DNA from: Seiridium cupressi
Lineage: Eukaryota; Ascomycota; Sordariomycetes; Amphisphaeriales; Sporocadaceae
Assembly: GCA_036674765.1 (NCBI GenBank)
Contig: JARVKI010000003.1
Coordinates: forward strand, 1-64,000
Direction of reading: 5' to 3'
Length of the DNA: 64,000 bases
A program made the position numbers and the translations under genes. The notes below the pieces were generated by a model that saw nothing but the letters and a program-made list of their open reading frames with translations, searched no databases and had not been told where the DNA came from. Positions within the stretch are counted from its first letter, which is position 1, and every line of letters begins with the position of its first letter. Positions 56,164 to 64,000 of this stretch are shown one piece after another.

Positions 56164-57969
56164 CTTATCGAGTATTGCGCCGGGAAACTCGAACAGGCCG
56201 CGCGACAGAGGTTGAGAGTGCGTGGGTGGAAAGCGACAAAGTTGCAGTCTTTCGCGGTGAACGTTAAGCTCTGGCTGGCGTGTAACTAACAGGAATGACG
56301 TTTGCAGCCGCGGTGGAGTTTGGTAAGAGGAGACTGCGGGCGGGTCGGAAATGTAGACTGTAGGTGAGAATGAGGCCAAGTGGTGAGCCTGTCTCGTGGA
56401 AAAGCCAGCAAGTCTGGTCTGGAATGAGGCCGGGTGGTGTTAGGCAGTAATTTGGGTCTGTTGTCGAGGACAGGCACAGCCAGAGATGATGCAACCAATT
56501 TAGCCACGAAGTGATCGCGTCGTGGACCTCGCTCGATAGTGGGGTTGTTAGCGATAGTCGTCCAAGGCTGGCAGATGGGTTGTTTTCAATGTACTCTGTG
56601 CGGATCGTAGCTGGTATGTAGTTTCGGTGGCTAAGATTGTGCTGGTAACGCAGGCGGGAATTTAAATATCTGCAATGTACGGTCACGATGATGGACAAAC
56701 AGAGGGCCAGCGAGTGAGCGCCCGACGGGAACAGCAAGTACGCCAGGTCAGGTATGCTGCGATGAACAATGGATGGCCCCTCGCCAGCGACCACAGTGGC
56801 CGGGATGGGAAGGAGGGGCAGCGGCAGGTGCGTCCGGCGCGTTATCTCCATCGAGGGACGCTGATCGGAGCATTGCTGCAGGTGACCGACCGTGGGCCTG
56901 TGATAGCGATGCAAGGTCCCACGACGCCGAATGGCTTGGGTCATCAGACAACGACACAAGAGCGACGGGACTGGCGGATTGCCTTTTCAGAACGCTTCTG
57001 TAATCTACATTTCTTCTACCTGCGTATGGCAGACCGCACCACAGCACGCTGGATCGCCCACCAAGTGAGTGCATATGTAATCTGTGGTCCCAGCCGCATA
57101 TATGCAGCCCGAGTTCTGTAAGTGCCCCGGGCATCGCGCGACGATGAGCATCTGTCACGCCGATGCACACCTCTGCTTGGCCAAGTGCCTGACAATCTCC
57201 CAACACTGATACAGGCCTCATGGTAGCCAGCTCCTACGTCCATGCCCGATACGATATGGCAGTAGCAGTTTTTGTAACAATAACACAACTATGCAAGATG
57301 CGTGCAGTCTATGATTGGCTTTCGAGTTTGCGGGGTAGCTGCTGACCTCGAGGTACCGGTGTCTAGCAAGATGGCCCTTGAATCGCTGGGCCCCCATAAC
57401 TGGGCTCCGCTAGACCGCCTCGCCGCCAGGACCCTGGAGGATCATCAAAGCTCAAGTTTCTGGATTTGAGCCTCCGAGCATGATTGGGAACCTCACTGCT
57501 CCCTCTCGACGGCCATGCTCCACCAGCTGTTTGTTTTGCTTGCGCACAATGGTAGCAGATTCCAGCCAGAGCTGCGCTGGGACAACTGAATCATCCATAC
57601 GGAGCTCTGTTAAGGTTGGACCTCTTAGTCTGACCTGGCACGGCATCTAATTTAGGAGCTCCGTTGTGCGCCCAGGCCATTGCGGCAACGACCAAGAAAA
57701 CAGAGCCTCACACTTCCCCATCTCGGATACCTGGCCAACTGCGTCGCCAGGCGTATCGCGCCGATACTGCATTATTTGGCCCACGCTTGATTGGGCGCAT
57801 ACTACACCTTGCGAGAGAGACTGGCAGTGCTTTGGCGAGATCTGACAACTATACTATACTGGGGCCCCAGACCGACTTTTCTGCATCGCCAATGTAAACT
57901 GCAGTATGCTCGTCTGCCTCCGTATCCAGTTTGTGGTGAGGACATAGGGCAAGCTCAAGCTTAAGCATC
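56164..57969. other. Divergent region, PKR1 and F-box gene
   Basis: 1.8 kb between the divergent start codons of PKR1 (minus) and the F-box gene (plus). It should hold both promoters. Open frames on both strands lack family character. No RNA gene was recognised. Confidence 0.4.
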
Positions 57970-60728
57970 ATGGCAAATAGTACGGACCCAGGCGCATCCA
58001 AAGGGCATGTGGTTGCGCACACGCAAACCGAGCCTGGAGACCCCATGGAATTCATGCGTTCGCCATCGCCCGACCAAGTCGCGACACCATCCAGCTCTGT
58101 CATCTCCACAATGTCAAGACTGCTGAAGGGGAAGCAGCGCGAGATTCGAGGACCCGCCGGCCCGCTTCGCCTCCTGGATCTTCCCATCGATATCTTGCGG
58201 CTGATTGTCAAAGAGGTAAATGTCCGCAAATCCTCAAGCCTCGGACCCGAAGACACTAACGAAGCCGTTCTTCAACTTCCAGATCAAGCAGACCAACGAC
58301 CTGACCACACTTGCACTAACATGTTCGACCTTGTATCAATTAGCAGTCCCTCAAATCTATGCGCGCTTCGATATTGTTTGGCCCGACAGTGCGAGCCTAC
58401 CTTCCACTTCCAAGAGCGTCGATGCTCTTACCTACGGCCTCTCTACGCTCTGCCTAGGAAGCAAATTCGGCCAACGCACAAGATGGCTGCGGGGCGGCGC
58501 AGTGGGAGGCCACGGTGGATCTGGGAGACTTAACAACAACCAATACGCCAAGTATACTCGGAAGTTTGGTTTGGGCAACGGACCGCCCATGTGGGTGTCG
58601 GAATATAATATCACAAAGGAGAGCGGAAAGATGCTGGGCACTTTGGTCTCCTTGGCTGTCGCAAAGATGGTGAACCTCGAAACGTTCGTATGGGACATGC
58701 CGACAGGCGTCCTTTCGGACGTGTTTATGGCCTTGGCTTCTCTGCCGGACCACTCTCCTGACGGTCGCTCAAAGTTGGAGAAGGTTCATATACGCTGGCA
58801 TGAGAACTGGCAAGGGCCTGCTGGGACTGCTTCGTCTACATCGAGTCCCGTCATGGCCCCAGCACACTCTGTCTCTGCTCCGCACGTCTTTCCTGTTCAG
58901 CCGGTCTCCCCAACCCTGCAAACTTTGGCAATGCTGTCCCCTCCCAAGTATTCGGAAAGTCAAGTTGAGTATCCGACATTCAGTATACTACCGCCTGTCA
59001 AAAGTCTTACTGTCCTTGACATTGATGAGCTGGCTTATCTGGATGAGATATCAGTTCTGGTCGAACGATCTCAAGACTCACTTCAGGAGCTTCGACTTGG
59101 CATTCATCACAAGGCACTAAGCCAGGATTTTGCAAATACTTGGGAAGGAGATAACCTGCGACAGGTAGACTTCGAAGCTCGATGGCCCGGGGAGAGCACC
59201 ATTGGTGATCGACGACTTGGAGGTGTCCTGGGCGTGGTTGTGGGCAGAGTTTTTGAGCTGCGACGGAAAGGTTCCTCGAAATCAAAACAGCAAAATTCAG
59301 GTTCTTTGACACCAAACACAGATGACGGCTCTACGAATGGCTGGGTCCAGTCCCCGCCGGGGGTTTGGGTAAATGCGCTCGCCGCTGATGGTGTCAATGT
59401 TGACAGCAATGTCGAGGCTGGTGATCTGCCGCCTCCCCGCGAGCAGAAAAGGCCCACGGATACTTCAAATTCAGAGGTACCTCCAATCCACTCAAAGGGA
59501 AGGCGGCCCAGAAAGTCTGGGCATCTGAGGAAGAAACGCTTGGACGGAAAGTTGAGGCTACAAACCTTGGAGCTGGAGAGGGTCACCCTTTCCATTAATG
59601 TGTGCTGCAAAGCATTCGACTGGTCTAGGCTGACAAACTTGACAATTCTCAACTGTAACCATTCTGATGCCCTGTGGAGGGCCTTGAGGAAACGGTTCCA
59701 GCCGACGCCTCCATCTCATGGCTCCCCAGTGGGAACGCCGACGCAGTACCACCTTGTCTTGAAAAAGCTTCACTGTGATGCTACTACCCACGCTCTCCTG
59801 AGCTTTATCAAGGAAACATTGGAGCCCAACACGCTGGAGGTGCTCTTTCTGCAAGATCGTCGACGTACAACGCCACCCACCGTGACTATTGAGATGGTGT
59901 TCAGAATAGCTGTCAAACGGCACCATTCGAGCCTCAAGAAGCTTTTGCTTGACAGTAACGAGAAGTTAGGCCGAGAGCCATACTCACCAGGTAGCCGCTG
60001 GAGGAACTGGGTGCTCATGAGTGAAATGGTATTTTACATAACAAGCGGTAGGATGAGCCAGTTGAGAGAGCTCGCGGTGGCACTCCACTACCGGGACTGG
60101 GTAAGTGCCGACCTCTCGCTCCTGCGCAGAGACAAGGAGCGACGGGACCCCTGGGCAATACTAATTTCATGTTTCACAGCACTTGTTTCTCCAGAGGCTT
60201 CCAAATATACCACAACTCCGGTCGCTCTACGTCCTCCAGATACAAGATCACCTGAACGGCTCGTTCGAGCCGAAGGACCTAGCATTACAGCTTGTCGACA
60301 TCATCACATTACGACCCGAGGTGCAGCTGTGCTACGTGGGCATCAGAAACAAGTGTTTCGAGGTTCTAGAGTGTTCCCCGACGTATGGCGTCACGGATCA
60401 CTTCGGTTCCAACGGCTCTGCGCCCCATCAGGCAGGGGGTGCAATATCGGTCATCGATTTAGACGAGGAAGACAATGAGGACGGTTCTAACAATAACAGC
60501 GAGGCAGATGAAACCGAGGACGAGGATGACGATGCAGGTACCCATGCGAGTAGCCAAACGGACCACGAGAACGACGATGACTTTACCGAGGTGTCGGATA
60601 TCGAGTCAGATGCTGACGACTACGAAGAGCCAGAACACAGCCAATCAACTCCTAGACTGCGCCTGAGAGAGATCTTGTTCTACGACGACAAGGTCGCTGT
60701 ATTCAAGGCGAGACATGGGCGGCTCTGA
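57970..60728 (+). CDS. Large F-box protein
   Basis: Three exons, join(57970..58215,58283..60100,60180..60728), give 870 residues. The introns are 67 and 79 nt. The first intron lies inside the F-box and its removal joins LDLPIDILRLIVKE to IKQTNDLTTLALTCSTLYQL. The F-box is at about 67-115 and would bind SKP1 in an SCF ubiquitin ligase. A long region with leucine-rich spacing follows (KSLTVLDIDELAYLDEI, LRLQTLELERVTL, LTNLTILNCNHSDAL), which may be a degenerate LRR-type substrate domain. A low-complexity insert lies around residues 430-510. The C terminus is strongly acidic (DLDEEDNEDGS... EDEDDD) before a final basic block REILFYDDKVAVFKARHGRL. The substrate is unknown. Confidence 0.88.
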
Positions 60729-63700
60729 GGGGTGTGCCTACGCAGGAGCTCAGAATGGGGCGCTCTATTATGGGTTCTTGGGGGCGGAGGCGCTTCGCCC
60801 TGTTTCCCCTTGCTCCGCAAGAGTTCGGCATGGAGACTGAATCCTCCTGAGAGATATCTCGATGCTTCTTCTGTGTTTCCCCAGGTTCGTACTCCAAGTT
60901 TCAAGTTCTGACCATCATGCAAACCCGGCAACATCGCCCCAGAGAGTAGTTGCTAGAGGGGCGTGTATTGTAACATATCTATCATCGTATTCGGGCCCGA
61001 GGCATGTCGTGGCGTGGATGAGGCACTTTCTGGGTTCATTGCAGGCAGGGCAACCCAGGAGCATCAAAGTGTAAAAGTGTACATTGGTGGCGATAGATAC
61101 GGCCCGGAGCAACAGTGGAGGGTGGCTTGGTTCTTACAGCCCTGGAGAGGCCGATTATGCTATGGGGGTGCCCTCGGTTTGGATAGTGCTGGTCCAGGAA
61201 ATGAAACGGGGACAGAGGGTAGATGACCTCGAGCTCTGTTGTCCCACCGAAGCAGTACAGAAGGAGAATAGGGAAATTCGGATTACTGTAGACGTGCCTG
61301 GCGTTTGCTGCAATGCTGCTCCTCTTTTACCGTTTCCGTCCTAACCGTTGTTTATCTCTTGGATTCCATCGTGTTTCGCAACATGCAATATCACCCTACC
61401 TCTGGTGTATGCGTGCCTGGTCTGCTGCCATCGCATGTACGGTGGCAACGGTGTGCACATAGGGAGATGAGCGGCTGGCCAGGCTGTGTCCAAGATACAT
61501 CCGTTGCCCAGTCCAAGGTACAAGCTCACGTTTTTCCAGTCTGCATTTCCGCCTAGGACCCCTGGTCGCGTGGCATACCATGCCATGCGATACGACGCTG
61601 TAAGATGTGCAATGGGTGATTTCATAATGGGGTAATAAGCTGCCACACAAAGTTACAGCCGGAGCCGAGTCTTACACCACCCACCTCGGCCTTGGTTGGC
61701 AGCCGAGGGTGGAGATATGGTAGGTAGCAAGTACGAGCTGAGCGAGCTGAGGCCCCCCCCCCTCCCAGCCTCGATGTCCTCCCACTCTCTTTTTCTCTCC
61801 CGTCCACTGTGTCCATGCCGCCCGGCCACAGTCTGTTCGCAAGCGCTGTACTGCTGCTGCTGCGGTCATGTTCTGCTCACCCAACGGTGCCTTGAGCCCG
61901 CGTTCCTGACATGTCCTGACTGACGCCGATTCGTCAGATCATCAGTCAAGTCAGGTCATCCGCATGCTCCACTATGTAGCACCACCACCAACGGGCCTAC
62001 CTTGACGGAGGGCGCTGGAACATAAGTGTTCTGTTTATTTTGGCAACACATCCCAGAAACGACGAGCAAAGCGAGATATAGGCATGCAAGGTCCAATCCG
62101 CCAGTCCTGCCACGGCCCAATCATGGGTCGCCCGCCGGGAGAAGGGGGGGTGGGTTAATTCCCAAAGTACGCAGTACCACGTAATACAACCGTGCCTCAT
62201 ACATAATTTAATGCTGAGTGATAAGAGCGAATGATTGTGCCAAAGGATATGACATGGTTGCTTAGCTGCGCTGCAGGCTGTTCTTGTCGCTGTTGCGCGA
62301 TGCTACTTTATTTTTGCGGCACATGGCTTACTGGGATCGGGGCATATCATTAGGTATGGCACGTTTCTGGATGCGACGCTGGCGAGAAAGCTCTCATTCG
62401 AGATGCAGATAGCAGCAGTCAGAGGATGCATGCCTGGCCTGAAAAGAAGAAGAAGATGGTGTTGCGATGGGCGGTCTGTGTTTCAAGATTTCTGCATTTT
62501 CTCTACTTTGCCCGGGCCAGGTCTCCTCGAGCCTCGAAAGATGGGGAAATAGATCGCCAGTCCTCGGTCGCGAGAGGTATGCAAGACCATGCGACAGGGA
62601 CAGGTAGAGTGCTTGGTTCGATGCAACCTCGATCTGTAGCCTTCTCTATGTACCACGTGGGCGCGAGCTAAGGCCAAGGTCGCACTGGGAAGCACGAGAG
62701 AGAGGGAGAGAGAGAGAGGAATAGAGAGAAAGAAGAGGGTCCTGCTGCTACTGCTGGGAAGGTGGAGGGGTCGCCCATGGTTCGTTAGACGTTCACCACC
62801 TGCAACTATCACCAAGGCCCATCACGACTCGTTTCGATGCGGCCAACCACTTTTGGTTCTAAGATGACGCGCGATCCATGGGCGTGCAGCTTCTTTCCGT
62901 TCCGCCCGACGAGCAGCTTTCCACCATGCTCACCATGCCTCGGCGGTTTGGCTACAGCAGAGGCATGAACGAGCTAGGGTAGGTAAGCTTGCGCAGGTCT
63001 TTCTAATTTCGCGAGACACGTGGGAAAATGGGCCGGCGATCTCCTACCTCTTTCCTTCCCATGTTCTAAGCAGAGCTATTTTTGTGCCCACGTTGCGCGA
63101 TAGCCATCGTGTATACATAGTTAGCCGTTGACCACCATGGCACGCTCGAACCTAGTCTTTTGATCCTTTCAGTGGGGACCTATCCTGGCTGTTCGTGGCA
63201 TCTAGGCTCGCGGTAGATGGACGGGATCATCGTCTTCCCTGATCTGTGGAGGCAGGTCGGGTGGCTGTGTCTGTGTGGCCTTTCTCTGGAGCTTGTTTAG
63301 TATATGCAGCGGCCGTGCAGCAATCGCTGTCGCTAGGAAGCAGCAAGTTGCATACCCCCCGCACGGACGCTGTCGACTGTCCTCCCCGTCTGCTCCCGCA
63401 ACTATGTCATTGGTGGGCTGTGTTGCTGAGTATAGATAGCAACCTCCGCGCGGAGTACACTGTACCATAGTAGCTGGAGCGGGTGATCGGCCGGAATATC
63501 ATAGCTTCTTCCGGCGAGCCTCATGCCTTTCTTCTGATGGCGCCAGACAGGGGAAAGCGAGAGGGCCTTGTCGAATGTCGCCATATAGCTCGGACAAGCC
63601 TCGATGCCTTCCTGCCGTGGTGCTGTGATTAGGCTATGACGTCGGACCATGTTAGATCGGACCCGGACGCTAAAATGAAATCGGCTTGGGTAGATAATCA

Positions 63701-64000
63701 ATCATTCCGCAGCCTCGCGTTATCTGTCTATGTAGCTGAGTTCGGAACTGCCTTGCGAGCGTGCTGCTTTGACGCTCAATGATCGACCACCTTTCAGCTC
63801 GCATATGAGGCGATGGGCAAAATAAAGATCTCATTCAACTAAAGTTCGATCGGTGGCCTGGCCCGTGGCGATTGATAACCGTCTCTGATGTCCAGGGACA
63901 TGTAGAGCCACATGGCAAGGTAACGGCTTGTCACGCAGGGATCGTGCTCCTCCTTGTGGTAGCATCAGCAGCTTCACCCTGATGTTTGGAAGCACGATGC
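60729..64000. other. Gene-free right end of the window, 3.3 kb
   Basis: No frame with a recognisable family was found. A GA-rich microsatellite lies at about 62695-62740. The region may be the long promoter of a gene beyond the window. No RNA gene was identified. Confidence 0.4.
62695..62740 (+). repeat. Imperfect GA-rich microsatellite
   Basis: An interrupted (GA)n tract followed by A/G-rich sequence in noncoding DNA. No associated gene is visible. Confidence 0.7.

Noticed and set aside
1..64000. tRNA genes, rRNA genes, CRISPR arrays, intact transposons
   Set aside because: T-arm-like GGTTCGA motifs in the intergenic regions (for example near 63150) lacked a matching acceptor stem and D arm. 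No spaced direct repeats, terminal inverted repeats or transposase/reverse-transcriptase motifs were seen by eye; a covariance-model scan would settle the RNA part.

Overview
The window is nuclear DNA of a filamentous ascomycete (Pezizomycotina, probably Sordariomycetes, perhaps Hypocreales; the placement is inferred from gene content only). The evidence is short introns (42-174 nt, mostly 50-80) with GTRNGY donors, CTAAC/CTGAC branch sites and YAG acceptors. There are also fungal-specific families: RAX2, LCL3, PKR1, a YVC1/TRP-type channel and an ARG13-type carrier. Sixteen intact protein genes could be modelled exon by exon, with 31 introns in frame. No tRNA, rRNA, CRISPR array or intact transposon was seen.

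Layout. 1-5 kb: a contig edge in poly-C, a GMC oxidoreductase fragment, a six-cysteine small secreted protein and a secreted tyrosinase. 5.3-17.1 kb: housekeeping block with a WSS1-like protease, kelch protein (KEL3/KLHDC4), mitochondrial basic amino acid carrier, TspO/MBR protein and ARS2/SERRATE. 19-31 kb: RAX2, LCL3 nuclease, TRP-like channel and OGG1 glycosylase. 31.1-38.3 kb: an A+T-richer stretch without intact genes. It carries decayed remains of an MFS (monocarboxylate-type) transporter, an ABC-B exporter and an ATP-grasp ligase. I read this as a dead specialised-metabolite cluster. 38.3-45.2 kb: U2AF large subunit, an ACAD10/11-like phosphotransferase and a RING protein. 45.2-52.7 kb: a long gene-poor stretch with an assembly gap (N run plus poly-G/poly-C). 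52.7-60.7 kb: a small Cys/His protein, MTQ2 methyltransferase, Sm D1, PKR1 and a large F-box protein. 60.7-64 kb: no gene seen.

Functionally the intact genes are mostly core cell machinery. RNA processing is represented by ARS2, U2AF65 and Sm D1. DNA repair is represented by WSS1 and OGG1. Organelle and ion functions are ARG13, TspO, LCL3, PKR1 and the TRP channel. RAX2 serves polarity, MTQ2 translation termination, and the RING and F-box proteins suggest ubiquitin pathways. The accessory content is the secreted pair at the left edge and the relict cluster in the middle. Four introns are stop-free multiples of three. One of these interrupts the HExxH zinc motif of the WSS1-like protease, so retaining it would give an in-frame but motif-broken protein.
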